A stretch of DNA of 64,000 bases from positions 74,295,800 to 74,359,799 of the forward strand of contig NC_063164.1 of NCBI RefSeq assembly GCF_023159225.1. The letters are read 5' to 3'. The notes beneath the pieces are model-generated. The model did not search any database. It was given only the letters and a program-made list of their open reading frames with translations, and was not told the DNA's origin. A program made the position numbers and the translations under genes. The stretch's first letter is position 1. Every line of letters begins with the position of its first letter. Origin of the DNA: Perognathus longimembris pacificus. Its lineage: Eukaryota > Chordata > Mammalia > Rodentia > Heteromyidae. Positions 49,266 through 60,994 of this stretch are shown here, piece by piece.

Positions 49266-51444
49266 AATTGTACTATATACAATGTTTCTAATGTTTAGTT
49301 ATCTTTTACACAATGAAGATTAAAAATATAAGCTGGAAAAGAGTATATTTGCAAAAATCCTCATGAAGCCATGATCCTAAAGAACAAGATGGCCATCCAC
49401 TACCCACTTTAGTGTGTTCTTGTTTCATCTCAGCAAAATGTTTTCTTTCTGTTCCCTGAAATTGTATATGTGCATCAGGGGATGTATTTGAAGATCTGTA
49501 TTATCCTCCTTTTCTAGTTAAATACTTACCAAAAGTTAATTTCTTGGAGAACTAAATGTATTTTGTTTTATTATTACAATATTGTTCAGAGAGTATACCT
49601 TCTCACAAGTCAGGTAATGAGTACATTTCTTTTTTGCACAATGTCACTGCTTTCTTTGCTGTCCCCAAGTTCTGTCCATAGTTTCATAGTTCATGTTCCA
49701 CATAATGTACACTTAATAGCATGATTGTATTTTCATTTCTCCACCAATATAAACCATTGTTTTAAACATATGAAAAGTTAGGTTCTAGTTTGTATCAACC
49801 TTGCCTCATATTATGGTATTTCTTTTTTTCTATCATCTTATTTATTTATTAATTTTCCTGCCTCTATGCCTATGAGTACCCCCAGAATGACACAAAATGA
49901 CATAGCACAGTCTGTGACATGTACAGTGCCCTGTAGTCTTTTTCACATAGATTGGCAGCCAGTAGCTTACATGTGCTTCTGATTATGTTAATGAATTAGA
50001 GGTCAAGCCCTTTGACTCTTCAGTTAAAGCAATCTGAATCCAGTTAAATGTAAAATTAAACTAAAAAGAGCTTTAGTTACCTCACAATCTTGCCAAAAAT
50101 AGCTCATTCGATATGTAGTAAAATCTGGCTTAAGTGAAATTTTCTTCTTTGATCTCGATACAACAAAGCTAGAAAACATAATTTTCCCAACTCAAAGAAT
50201 GAGAATAAAATATATACTTTTTACTCACTGAAGCAAATGCAATTACTCATATTTTCCACCTAATGTATGGTGATAAATTCCATCACAACTTCACAAGGTG
50301 AAAATGGTCAAATGTGGGCAAACTTGGCTTCAACTTTCAATCTGTGCCTTTGAAAGCTCAAACAGACAGCTGCATAGTTTTCTAGCCACATCTTGTTAAC
50401 ACATCTCAATAAAGTGTGGGGTGGAGCATTGGTCTCTCAAATGGGATTTAAGTCGGCTCCCCTTGCCTGTCAGGAAATCAACACTTACAGGCTAGTATTG
50501 GTTCCTGAACACAATGAAAATGTCCTATACGGGAGTATGATTTTATTCAATACAACAAAGAAAACATGGAGCTTTTCAAAGTTTCAAATAACTGATGATA
50601 GATACTTGCCCTCTCTCATATTTTCCAAACCAAATTCCCTCACCCAAATTTGTGAGATAATGAAAAAAAAATACACAAAAAACAAAATCACAAAACAAAT
50701 TTTGTCATGGCCATGAAAATCAAAGTAGATGAGAAAAGTAATTCTCTGAAAAGAGTTAGATTCAGGAAAGAAATATTATTACACAGGGAAAAATGATAGT
50801 CACAATATGCAAACCCAACTATATACCCAGCATGGCTTTAAGGATCCAACCATTTAAGAAAGATAAAGAAAGATTGCCTTGGGAGGATTGCAGTCATGAA
50901 CCATGGGCATAAACTGGCATAACCTGGAATTTCTAAAACATGTAGGAAAATGTAGATAACTATGAATATTATTTTTCAATGATTTAAACGAAATTGTGAG
51001 ACTTAGTTTAAGTTCCATGTGCGTGTACCTACACATTAAATAAATGTGAAAGAAATGTATCACAAAGCTAACTAAATTCCATCTGCAGAGGCCCTCAGGA
51101 AAAATTAAATTTTATCTGATACCACCTACTCACAAGCAATGAATAGACACTGCCTAAGGTAGCTATGTCCATTCTAGCTGCCAGAACCAAACTACATGTG
51201 ATGACTGACTACTTGTGAAGAAGTGTCTTCAACTCTGTTAAGAAAGCCAACTAACTTAAATATGGCTGTTAACCACATGACCTGATTTGGACACTGGTTT
51301 ATGCTTGTTTTGACAGAGTAAATATTCTCAAGTTTCCCTTTCACTCTTAAACTCCTCTTAGTTCTGATAAAATTATATTGTCATTCTACTCATAGCACAC
51401 TCATATATGAGCCTGAACCTCAATCAAACAATAGAAAGGAAACC
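49266..51444. other. Unassigned AT-rich sequence
   Basis: No gene recognised. The segment at about 49560-49800 may be an antisense L1 3' region but is too eroded to call. A 107-codon plus-strand frame at 50393-50716 has no recognisable similarity. Confidence 0.45.
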
Positions 51445-51545
51445 TTTATGAAGTATTAGTACATACCAGACAGAGTTCTTTAGGATTTAAAAAAGTGTTA
51501 CTTTATTTAGTTACTCTGGCTAAAGCAAATGGATCTAGAGTCTCA
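51445..51545 (+). repeat. Possible MIR fragment
   Basis: The order 'agtacataccagacagagtt' then 'gtgttactttatttagttac' fits the MIR 5' part (a 'tgtgccaggcactgt...' type block). Strongly diverged. Confidence 0.4.
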
Positions 51546-51884
51546 GAAAATTCATCTCTAGTTTATGCTCCTTCAAATGTGTTAATTTCCCCCATTTCTA
51601 GTACTCTATACTAAACATATTAATGTGTGTGCATCGACATGCGTGGGTGCAATCATATTTAATCGTGTGGATGATCCCACATGATTACACCCAATATTCC
51701 TGTTGAATTAAAGTCTTTTGGATATTTTTTTTTTTGGCTTGGGCTGTCCTGAAAATATGATCTTTCCAATCTTAACCTACCAAGTGGCAAGGCTGACAGA
51801 ACTGAGCCACTGCTGACAGACATAATTGTTAACTTCATGTGGCAACCTAGGTAGGCTATGGTGCTTAGTTATTTTAGTTAAGAA
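51546..51884. other. Unassigned sequence
   Basis: A T-run at 51726-51735 is followed by 'ggcttgggctgtcctgaaa', which could be the tail side of an eroded antisense B1-like SINE. Nothing firmer is visible. Confidence 0.4.
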
Positions 51885-52171
51885 CTGTTTGACACATTGC
51901 TGTAGATTTGATTCACACTAGTAAACAACTGACTTTAATAAATCAAAATGTCCACTATAACTTTAGTGATCTTAATCCAAATAAAAGACTTTAAGACAAC
52001 AGTTGAAATTTCTACCAATAAGAGGAATTCTGCCTCAGAATTATAACAGACATCCTGTCAAAATTTCAAGTCTGCCCTATGGATTTTGGAATTGCCAGTC
52101 ACCACAATCATGTAAGCCAGTCTCTTAAAATAAACCTGTAACTTTTATGCATATACATGAGCAAGACACAG

Positions 52172-52212
<41 letters not shown>

Positions 52213-52275
52213 TGAAACAACTTCAAAGAGCTGGTATTACTGGGTTCTTTTATTTGGAGAACCCTAGTCCTCAAT
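51885..52275 (+). repeat. Ancient mammalian interspersed repeat, family not named
   Basis: A recognisable series occurs in order: 'aagaggaattctgcctcag', 'ccctatggattttggaatt', 'atgtaagccagtctctta' followed by 'aaataaacctgtaac', a TA-rich tract, and 'tttatttggagaaccct'. I know this order from a common ancient mammalian repeat with an AATAAA signal, a TA tract and an 'ctggagaaccct' end, but cannot name the family with certainty. Confidence 0.5.
52174..52209. repeat. (TA)n microsatellite
   Basis: Perfect TA run of 18 units. It lies inside the ancient repeat at the point where that family normally has a TA-rich stretch, so it probably grew from it. Confidence 0.96.
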
Positions 52276-52489
52276 TTCAGTCAAGTCTTTACATTTGGCT
52301 TCAGTAGAATGTCAGCCAATGTTTTTTAAATAAAGAAGTATATCTCTACAAATAATTCCATGTATATTGTTATCATAGTCATTTTAAAAGTGGAAGTATA
52401 AAATAATGTAATTTATACATGAAAGTAGTTGCCTTGGTAGTTCTGCCTCTTTAATTTCACTATAAATAATAATTATGATTAGTGTTAAA

Positions 52490-52700
52490 ACTTAATAAGC
52501 CCTCACTGTATGTCTTATATCTTTTTTATTTTATTCTCAAATAATCATTCATTTGTCATGAACTACTGTTTTTTTATATTTCCAGATGAGAAAACTGAAA
52601 TGGTGGAAATATTGAGTGACTTTTCCTCACCATTGTTATACAACCACAAAAGAAGATAAGTGAAATATGAACCTATAGCTCTTTTTCCTATACACTCAGT
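52490..52700 (+). repeat. MIR element (diverged)
   Basis: 'tccagatgagaaaactgaaa' is the MIR core signature, flanked upstream by a 'ctcactgtatgtcttat' block and downstream by a 'gtgactttt...' block in the expected order. Confidence 0.6.
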
Positions 52701-53639
52701 ATTTAGTTACTTAACAATCCTGCAACCTGACACATAGCACAAAAGTCAACAAACTAAAATAAAAATATGCAAGGACTTGATGTCTAGATTTGAAGTTTAA
52801 TTTGAGTTTTAGAACAGCCTACCAGAACTTGGCTTTCCTCTTACAAATAGTCTCTAACAGGAAACACAGAAAAGTGCTGCCAATACACCTGACAAAAAGG
52901 TACATAAGGCAACATATGAAAAGTGAAATATCATCTCAATTTTTGTTTCATTGTAAAGATGAGAACTCATATCCTTGCATTATTTTCCCTCTCACCACAG
53001 AAAGTCTTGGGATCTTTGATATTCAAATAACTCATTTATCAGGAAATCTTAGCTATAGAAACCAAAATCAAAGTTCATCATTTTATTTACTGATGTTACC
53101 TCAGGAAATTCCAGTGTTCTACCGAGCTTAGGGATAGCACCAATACTTAAACCATTTCACTACTTTGTCTCTCTGTATATGTATAGGTGTATTTCTAAAT
53201 ATATTAATTCAACATGTTGAAATAGAGAATCTGATGTTACAAAAATTAAGTTTGAAAAATAAAAGCAAATGGAGAGATGAAAAAATCACCAAGACAAAGT
53301 AAAATGGCAAAAATGATGTCTTGAAGAAGCAATAAAAATTAATAAAGTATTTCTGTTCCATTAGTCACTAAGGCAATTGTGGTAACAAAAATAATACTAT
53401 ATTAAAAACTGTGGGATAGTGAGAAAAATATTATTACCAAATTAGAGATTGGAACAGTTACTTTCTGGAAGAATTTTCCATGAATCATTTCAGAAAATCC
53501 TTCAAAATGTACTGACACTTTTCAGAATATTTTCAATTCATGTAAAAGTATATGTTCACAAAAATACAGTTCCCTTATTCTTTGAATAAAGATCCAGTAG
53601 CTTCTTTGCTTAAAATGCCCAGCTTTTCTTTTTTTTCGA
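52701..53639. other. Unassigned AT-rich sequence
   Basis: No gene recognised. A 113-codon plus-strand frame at 52790-53131 has no recognisable similarity. Confidence 0.5.
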
Positions 53640-53869
53640 GGGGGGCGGCGGGTTGCAGTCATGGGCCTGAACTCTGAGCCTGGTGCTGTGCCTGAGCTCT
53701 TCAGTTTAAGGCTAGCACTTGCCGCTTGAGCCACAGCACTGCTTCCAGTTTTCTAGTAGTTAATTGTAGATAAGAGTCTCACAGACTTTCCTGTCTGGGC
53801 TGGGTTTGAACCACAAATCTCATATCTCAGCCTCGTTAGTAAGGATTACAGGCATGAGCCACGAGCATT
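53640..53869 (-). mobile_element. 7SL-Geo composite SINE, well preserved
   Basis: On the minus strand: a head with 'ggctcatgcctgtaatcctt' and 'gaggctgagatatgagat' (7SL/B1 type), a linker 'gaaagtctgtgagactctta', then the Geo module 'gtgctgtggctcaagcggc' to 'agagttcaggcccatgac'. An 8-bp CAGCTTTT flanks it at 53620-53627 and 53870-53877. This copy shows the head, linker and Geo order most clearly. Confidence 0.9.
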
Positions 53870-53877
53870 CAGCTTTT

Positions 53878-55039
53878 GTTTGCTTTAATTATTCAGAAAT
53901 ACTACTTTACATGTACTTAACATTAAGCAGGAAGAAAGGTAAGAATAAGGACAGAAGAAATTAACAGAAAATTCACATTAAAATGCAAGAGAAGCCAATA
54001 CATGGAAGGAGATCAGCAATTTAGACGTACAATGCCAATGAGGGGTAAAAAATATGTTTTAATACATAAACTTGCAGCCACAGATCTAAGAGGACTTACG
54101 GGCTCAATTTATGTGAAAGCCACATCACATCTTTAATTTAATTTAAAACATTTGGAGTTTATTTTAGCATATTAGCTGTATATGGTAAACAAAGTCATTA
54201 GGCTGTCATAGAGTCAAGATACTTGGGTAAAGAGAGATGAAGCCCCTAGAACCAAGGCATTGCTTATTTTTAATTGTGTTAATGAAGTAGATGACAGGAA
54301 TTCAGATTGTAGAATCTTGTATTTGACAGTATCATTCAGGTTCATAGAAAAGGATTATGTACAAGAAACATAGGAAGCAATCTGATTAAGGAAATCTTGA
54401 TTGTGTCTTTGTTCTCAGAACAAGAGAAAGTGATGTAATAACTGATTTCCTCACCTCCTTTTGTAGTAACACTTTTCAGACCATGGCTCTTTCCTTCCTT
54501 TGCTACTAAACAGGGAACATATGGCCCCACAGCCTTGCAGAAAAACTAGAAAGCATAGTAGTAAATTATCTTAAATATATCTGAACTTGTGATAAGGGAG
54601 AGTCAAACTTTTCCTAGATAGATTTTTCTTTTGGTTTACATAAGTCTAGAAGTATTTTACCATTTAGAAGTATATTTTGGCTATGCTTTAAGTTTAATTT
54701 GTCCTTCAAAAAAACATAACAATAGAAGTACAAAGAGGAGTTTTTTTTTTTCCTGCTCCTGAGAGTTTCAAAAAGTCATAATTATACAATGATAAGATTC
54801 TTAATGAAAATGTCACTTGGAAAGGTTGAGGTTGACAGCAGCACAGACCTATAAGAAGGGAAAAAGTCATATTATAGTAATGAAGATAAATATAACCAGA
54901 TGCTGTAATTTTACATCCACTAATGATTTACTATACAAATGTTTCATCAGCTTAGAAGAAAATTCTCAAGAATAAATGCTCTTCTAGAAATCCCAGAATA
55001 AAAGACAAACTTTAAAAAATAGTACTCAGTTAGTATTAT
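53878..55039. other. Unassigned AT-rich sequence
   Basis: No gene or repeat recognised. Confidence 0.5.
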
Positions 55040-55603
55040 TAAAACATGTTAAGTGAAGTAAGTCAGACCCAAAGTAACATAGGATCCATGGTTTCTCTCT
55101 TTTTTAATAATTACTATAATGTCTGAGATTGTCCTAGCAGAGGATCACAATAACTCAATAGCTATGTAAATATTATCATATTAGATGATGCTAAGTGAAA
55201 TGAGCTCCAAGATATAGTAATCAGTGGTTTGTTGGGAGCTTTCTTTGTTTTAGTGTTTTTATGAACAGTGTAAAGTTATTTATTTTTCCCGTTCATTTCT
55301 CCTCCCTTTGTTTTATCCTCTGTTGTCATTGTTTTTTATTCTGGTACACTGTGTCTTGCATATACATTTATCTGATTTCAAGAATGAAATGGGAACCAAT
55401 GATACTCACAAGACATTTATTGGAAATGAACTTTACAAATTTGGGAGGGAGTTAGAGGGTGGGGGAAGAGGAAGTGGGAGAATGGGAGAAAACAAGGAAG
55501 GGGTAAAAATGGTCAACAAGAAATTCATTCATTACCTTACTTATGTAACTGTAACCCCTCTGACATTACCCTTTCAATAAAATTAAATTAAATTAAAAAA
55601 ATC
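55040..55603 (+). mobile_element. L1 3' end, older copy
   Basis: 'taagtgaagtaagtcagacc', 'ttagatgatgctaagtgaaa' and the terminal 'aactgtaacccctctgaca' with a 'caataaaattaaa' tail place this as the end of ORF2 plus the 3' untranslated region, in sense orientation. The G-rich tract lies at 55442-55502. More diverged than the copies at 47340 and 58349. Confidence 0.8.
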
Positions 55604-55651
55604 AAAGGTACATCAACAAAGTTGATACAAAGATTGAAGCAGAGATGAATA

Positions 55652-55730
55652 CTTTCCCAACCAACTATGTCATCAGTTCTCTGGGATGCATCTGAGTAAG
55701 CTTTATAGTTATTGACTCAAACTCTAGTAG
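55652..55730 (+). repeat. Left copy of an unexplained direct repeat
   Basis: The 40 bases at 55652-55691 match 56950-56989 with a single difference (c versus t), and weaker similarity continues to about 55730. The sequence lies between two L1 ends and belongs to no family that I recognise. Confidence 0.8.
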
Positions 55731-55740
55731 TTTTGGATTT

Positions 55741-56248
55741 TTTTTAAAATTTAAACTGATGTACGGAGAGGTTACAGTTTCATACATTTAGGCATTGGAT
55801 ACATTTCTTGTACTGTTTGTTACCTCCTCCCTGCTCCCCCTTTCCCTCCCCCCCCATGAGTTGTTCAGTTCATTTACACCAAACAGTTTTGCAAGTATTG
55901 CTTTTCTAGTCATTTGTCTTTTTTACCCTGCATCTCTCAATTTTGGTATTCCCTTTCAGTTTCCTAGTTCTAATACCAGTATACACGGTTTCCAATGTAC
56001 TCAGATAAGATACACAGATAGTGCAGGTACACCACAGAAAGAGGTGATACAAGAAGATCATCCATAATAGAAGCTACGGTTACACATAGCATGTTGAAAG
56101 TAGTTACAACAGTGATATAGCAATCGTTTTCATAACATGGAGCTCACTTCACTTAGCATCATCTTCTGTGTTCATAAAGGTGCAGCTATTGGGCTCTTGT
56201 GATCCTCTGCTGTGACTTGCCTAAACTTGTGATAATTAGCACAGGTTT
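55741..56248 (-). mobile_element. L1 3' end with target-site duplication
   Basis: Antisense L1 3' untranslated region ('gttacagtttcatacattt', 'cattggatacatttcttgta') runs into the end of ORF2 ('gagctcacttcacttagca'). AGTTTTGGATTT at 55729-55740 and AGTTTTTGATTT at 56249-56260 form a 12-bp duplication with one mismatch. Confidence 0.85.
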
Positions 56249-56260
56249 AGTTTTTGATTT

Positions 56261-56949
56261 TTTAAAATCTTTTTATTTCTAACCATGTTTTACGTCTTTA
56301 TGAAAACATGGGATGTAATCTTGGCCACAGGCCTATGGCTCATATGACCCATGGAACTATATATACACACCTACCCCTGCTACACACTACTCCACATGCC
56401 ATATAACATAACTACCATTGCCACCACCAATACAATGACAAGTTTTTTGATGAATAAAATTTCTGGTGTAGAAGTATATAGACTAGATTAGGGGTCAGAT
56501 TTTGCCTAAGCATAGGGCCTAGGTACTGTTATTGTTGTTGTTTGTTTTTCACTTGAATTTTCCAAACTAAGCAGGATTCACAAAAGCTAATTAGTTTAGT
56601 GGTTGTACTGCTTAGATGTATCCAGCTTCCAAATGTTGGTGCACTTTTTCCATAAAGGAAAATTTTGTGTGTGTTTTAGGCATTCACTCTTTTGGAGATT
56701 AAGAGCAGAAGTAGACAATGAAAAAAATTGACTGGTGTGACAATTTTCAATAATAATTGGTTGTAAAAATAAGTAGTGAGTTAGATTTGGTTCATGGAGT
56801 TTAAAAGTTTTTTAATACCATCCTCATCTGTCAAATCAAGCTTCTTAGAATTAATTTGATAGTAAAATGTTAAATACTGTATCATGCTGTTATTTCCTGC
56901 ATGATCTAAAATATGTAGGCAAAGATGAACACCTTGATATTGTGTCTTG
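56261..56949. other. Unassigned AT-rich sequence
   Basis: No gene or repeat recognised. The 56330-56440 part is relatively C-rich, with repeated CACC and CCAC. Confidence 0.5.
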
Positions 56950-57028
56950 CTTTCCCAACCAATTATGTCATCAGTTCTCTGGGATGCATTAAATTGAGCT
57001 TTATGGTTTTGGGCTCAAACTGTCAAGT
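56950..57028 (+). repeat. Right copy of an unexplained direct repeat
   Basis: Partner of 55652-55730: 39 of the first 40 bases are identical, followed by 'gagctttatggtt' where the other copy has 'aagctttatagtt'. The copies are about 1.3 kb apart in the same orientation, with one L1 insertion between them. Confidence 0.8.
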
Positions 57029-57029
57029 C

Positions 57030-58336
57030 AAACAATAAACAAACAATTATATATATATAACCAAATAAATTCATAGACTTAATTAAAATAGCATGCATGT
57101 TGCTGATCACAATTAGAGAAGATATGTAATAACTTGCAGATATTCTCTAGGGAATGTAAATTTTTGTCCCTGTTTTTATTTTTATTTTTTAAAATTATGT
57201 ATTCCTATAATAAACATCAGATAAAGAGGGGGTGGGGCTGAGAGCAGAAGTACTATGCTTAAATGCCAATTGAGACAAAAAACATTCATGAAGCTCCTTT
57301 ATCACTTTTTGCTGGTCTTAGGAGAATGCACTTCTTACCCTAGCTATGTGGGAGTCTGAGACTGAGAGAATCACAGTATACACTATTCTTGGTAGAAAAG
57401 TCTGAAAAACTCCATCTAATAGGAGGAAACTATGGCCTGGTAGCCTGTGACTATCACTGAAGCTCTTACAGAAAGTCTAAAATACTCAGAAAGTAATGAG
57501 AACACACATCTGGGCAGAAGTCGGGTCAATACCTCAAAATAATCACTGCAAAACATTCTGAAATATGTCTCAGTGAAGCAGTTAGGTCTGCAAAGCATGG
57601 GGTTTCTTAGTTCTGTTCCCAGAACTGTTTTTAAAAAATAATATTGATAGAAGTTCAAAGGAAAAGAGGTTGAAAAATTTAAAAATTTCTACTTTCCCTA
57701 AGCCTACCACACTAACTGTAGGTACTTCTTAACTATAATAATCAATGTTCTCATATTTATTGCAAATTACTTAAATAAAATACAAATATAATTCTAAGAT
57801 GAATGTTCTGAATTGTCCAGTACCCATTCTTTGATAAAAGACAATAATACGTTTTCTTAGGGAATCATTCTTTTCTTACTTTTTACTACTAAGATGTGTG
57901 TAGTTATTGTACACCCTTAATGGCTTCTGGCAGTGGGAGAAGATCATTCCTCTATCCACAAGTATTAGTTTGAGAACGTGAAAGTTATTATTCAGATGGA
58001 GTAACACAGTAGGAAGTAATATTGTTATTGCTGAAAGAATATAGAGTTTAGAACAGTCACTCTCTTTTTTTTTCTTTCTACCAACACAGGAAATAGTTCC
58101 AGGAAATAATATATGCAATGCATGTAGAGACTTCCCAAGCAACACAAACTTAGTAAGAGAATGCTTTTATTATCATCACTACTCACAGGTCATCCTAAAC
58201 AACATGAAAAATGAAAAAAGTCTTCTAGTGGTACCAATAAATTTCATATAAGCATAAGCCTGAGAAATTAGAAAAATGCTGAGAATAGAATAAATCCATT
58301 CTTGATGGCATCACAGAGCTCTGATTCTGACCACTT
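57030..58336. other. Unassigned sequence with a possible B1-like fragment
   Basis: No gene recognised. At 57325-57418 the blocks 'ccctagctatgtgggagtct' and 'agaaaagtctgaaaaactcc' may be an eroded 7SL-like SINE head in sense orientation. A T-run lies at 58065-58073. Confidence 0.4.
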
Positions 58337-58348
58337 AAAAAACCTGAG

Positions 58349-58852
58349 CTTGGTTTAGGCTAGTACAGCAGAGGATCACAAGAGCCCAATAGGTATACCC
58401 TTACGAACATATAAGATGATGCTAAGTGAAATGAACTCCATTTTATGGAAACGAGTGTTATATCACTGTTGTAATTACTTTCAACATGCCATGTGAAACC
58501 GTAGCTCTTTTGTTGACGATCCTCCTGTATCCCCTTCCTGTGGTTTTCCCCATGCTATCACTGTATCTCATCTGAGTACCCTGGATATTGTATACACTGG
58601 TATTAGAACTAAGATAGTGAAAGGGAATATCAAAATTTAGAGACAAAGGATAAAAAGACAAATGACTCCAAAAGCAATACTTGCAAAACCATTTGGTGTA
58701 AACCAATACGGGGAGAGAGGGAAAGTGGAGGGGCAATGGTGGAGGGAGGGAGGAGATAACCAATAGTAAAAGAAAGGTACCCTTGGCCTTACATATAAAA
58801 TTGTAACCCCTCTGTACATCACTTTGATAATAAATAATTTTTACTAAAAAAC
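58349..58852 (+). mobile_element. L1 3' end with target-site duplication
   Basis: Sense L1 3' untranslated region from 'aggctagtacagcagaggat' to 'ttgataataaataattttta', with a G-rich tract (58710-58760). AAAAACCTGAG flanks it, at 58338-58348 and 58853-58863. Close in sequence to the copy at 47340. Confidence 0.88.
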
Positions 58853-58916
58853 AAAAACCTGAGTTTGTTTTGAATTCTTTTGGTGGCACAATAACCAACT
58901 GTTTTTGTTTTTTGTT

Positions 58917-59150
58917 GTTGCCAGTCCAGGGGCTTGAACTCAGGACCTGGGTGCTGTTCCCAAGCCTCTTTGTGCTCAAGGCTAGCACTCTACCCCTTGC
59001 ACCACAGTATCACTTCCAGATTTTGCTGCATCGTTTATTGGAAATAAGGGTATCATGGAATTTTCTATCTTGGCAGGCTTTGAACAGCGATCCTCAGATC
59101 TCTGCCTCCTAAGTAGCTAGGGTTACATGCATGAGCCACTGGAACATGAC
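58917..59150 (-). mobile_element. 7SL-Geo composite SINE
   Basis: Reverse orientation: Geo module ('ggggcttgaactcaggacc', 'ctcaaggctagcactctac'), a linker ('ttattggaaataagggtat'), then a 7SL-like head ('cctaagtagctagggttaca', 'tgcatgagccactgg'). Confidence 0.88.
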
Positions 59151-59450
59151 TCAACTATTTGTTTTCTAAGTCAGTTTGGACCTAGTTGCAAACCTCTATA
59201 TAAAAACAAAATTTTACTTTGTTTTTCAATTTTAAATCAAAAGCTTCTAGTTTGAAATTAAAATCAATTTATCACTTTATTAATCATTTCAACTCTCATA
59301 ATCCAATTGAGAGTACTTTTATATGTAACCTACAGGAATCTTGACAGAACACATGATTTTGTTTTTCAATAGAAGTGTCTTACTCATTTAGACCCACAAA
59401 GACACAGAGCACAAACAATACCATATGCATAGATACACAATGGAAGTATG
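59151..59450. other. Unassigned AT-rich sequence
   Basis: Nothing recognised. Confidence 0.5.
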
Positions 59451-59770
59451 GTTAGTGAAGGGATGAATGGCAGAATTCCTCTGAATAGTTCCTCTGTTTA
59501 GCAGTTTAACCACATGAATACCATGAAGATGAGATATTTACAGTCTAAGAGGGATATATTAACGGAAAGAGGAAAGGTGGGGAAATTGTCATAATTAGTA
59601 ATCTACATATGTGAAAATGGAACTAGGCCCCTTCAGAGGATTGATAGGATGAAGAAAGGTGAGAAGAATGATGGAAAGGGTAATACATTGTATTGATAAA
59701 TTGACTTGTTGAATTGAAACTCCTTTGTACAATTACTTAAAGATAATAAAATTAAATTTAAAAGAAATGT
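59451..59770 (+). mobile_element. Old L1 3' end
   Basis: The terminal part 'gaaactcctttgtacaatta' plus 'aaagataataaaattaaatt' matches the old L1 end class at 9245 (inverted) and 42535. The upstream limit is uncertain because the 3' untranslated region is diverged. Confidence 0.5.
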
Positions 59771-59866
59771 CTTATTCAGATACAACCTCGAACAGTAGAT
59801 TTTAGTTATAAAAATAAATGAAATACCTATTTTTACTCTTTTTATGGCATTAAAAATAATCATGTG

Positions 59867-60070
59867 GGGCTGGGAATGTGGATTAGTGTTAAAGTGCTTG
59901 CCTAGCATGTGTGAAGCCCTGGGTTTGATTCCTCAACACCACATAAACAGATAAAGCCAGAAGTGGCACTGTGGTTCAAGAGGTAGCGTGCTAGACTTGA
60001 GCATAAAGAAGCCAGGGACAGTGCTCAGGCTCTAAGTTCAAGCCCCACGACGGCCAAAAAAAAAAAAAAG
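59867..60070 (+). mobile_element. IDL-Geo dimeric SINE
   Basis: Both monomers are in sense: ID-like ('ggggctgggaatgtggatta', 'gggtttgattcctcaaca') and Geo ('cactgtggttcaagaggtag', 'gccagggacagtgctcagg'), with a poly-A tail. Slightly more diverged than the copies at 5786 and 30028. Confidence 0.92.
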
Positions 60071-60994
60071 AAGACAGAAAGAAACATGTTCCAAAACAAA
60101 GATATAGTTAACTAATAATATCTTTGACATGAATATATATGCCTGCCTAGGTATACATAGCATATCATGCATATATACAAATATATATAAATATGAATGT
60201 CATGTATGCACACATTCATGTACATTGTTTTGACATGTGATCAGAGTCTGTATACTTTTCTAATGATACTTAAACTTTCTTATAAGCTAAAAAACAAAAA
60301 TATATTTTAAATAGAATTACATTGTCTTCCTAAGTAGTACAGGAGGTAAGACAGTTTTTTTTTTTAATTTTCTGCTTAATTTTTTAATATGACTTGAAAC
60401 AATTCTTGCATTATTTCCCTAAGGCATATATTTTACAGTACCTCTAATGTATACTCTTACTGCCTGACTTTCACTCACTAGAGGCAGAAACCTAGAAAAT
60501 CACCTTTTCTCTTCGATGAATTTGTGTCTCTTGAGATTGTTATCATCATCCTGAGGAAGCTTGGTTTTAAGTTTCTCTTTGAATCATGGCTGACGACTGT
60601 CAGTCAGCATATACCCTTTGCTCAGTGTTCACCTTTCTCTGAAATATATGTACCAAAAGCTGGCAACCTTCTCAAAGTACTATGACATTATCTTTATGAT
60701 TATTTGATTTAATTGCTACACTGGTGAGACCTGGTCATTAGCACTGCATCCTTACAGGACAATCTTAGATAACACACTGAACAAAACAGTGAGGATAAAA
60801 GGGAAAGTTGTGACCCAAACTAGAAAGAGATAATCTACTATATATTTTTTTAAAAAAATATTAAATGAACAAAATGGTTTCAGATATATCGTAATATTGC
60901 TACTGTTTAATAAGGGGTGCTATTCAGATTGCACAGATAGCAGGAAAGTACATTTTATTCAAGACTCTAATAACAGCAAGCTAATGCAGTACTC
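60071..60994. other. Unassigned AT-rich sequence
   Basis: No gene recognised. There is a TATATA/CATA-rich patch near 60135-60200. Confidence 0.5.

Noticed and set aside
49056..49323. 80- and 77-codon Lys/Glu-rich frames
   Set aside because: (GAAA)n tract downstream of a SINE.
50393..50716. 107-codon plus-strand frame
   Set aside because: No recognisable similarity, no supporting splice or promoter context.
52790..53131. 113-codon plus-strand frame
   Set aside because: No recognisable similarity; neighbouring sequence is anonymous AT-rich DNA.
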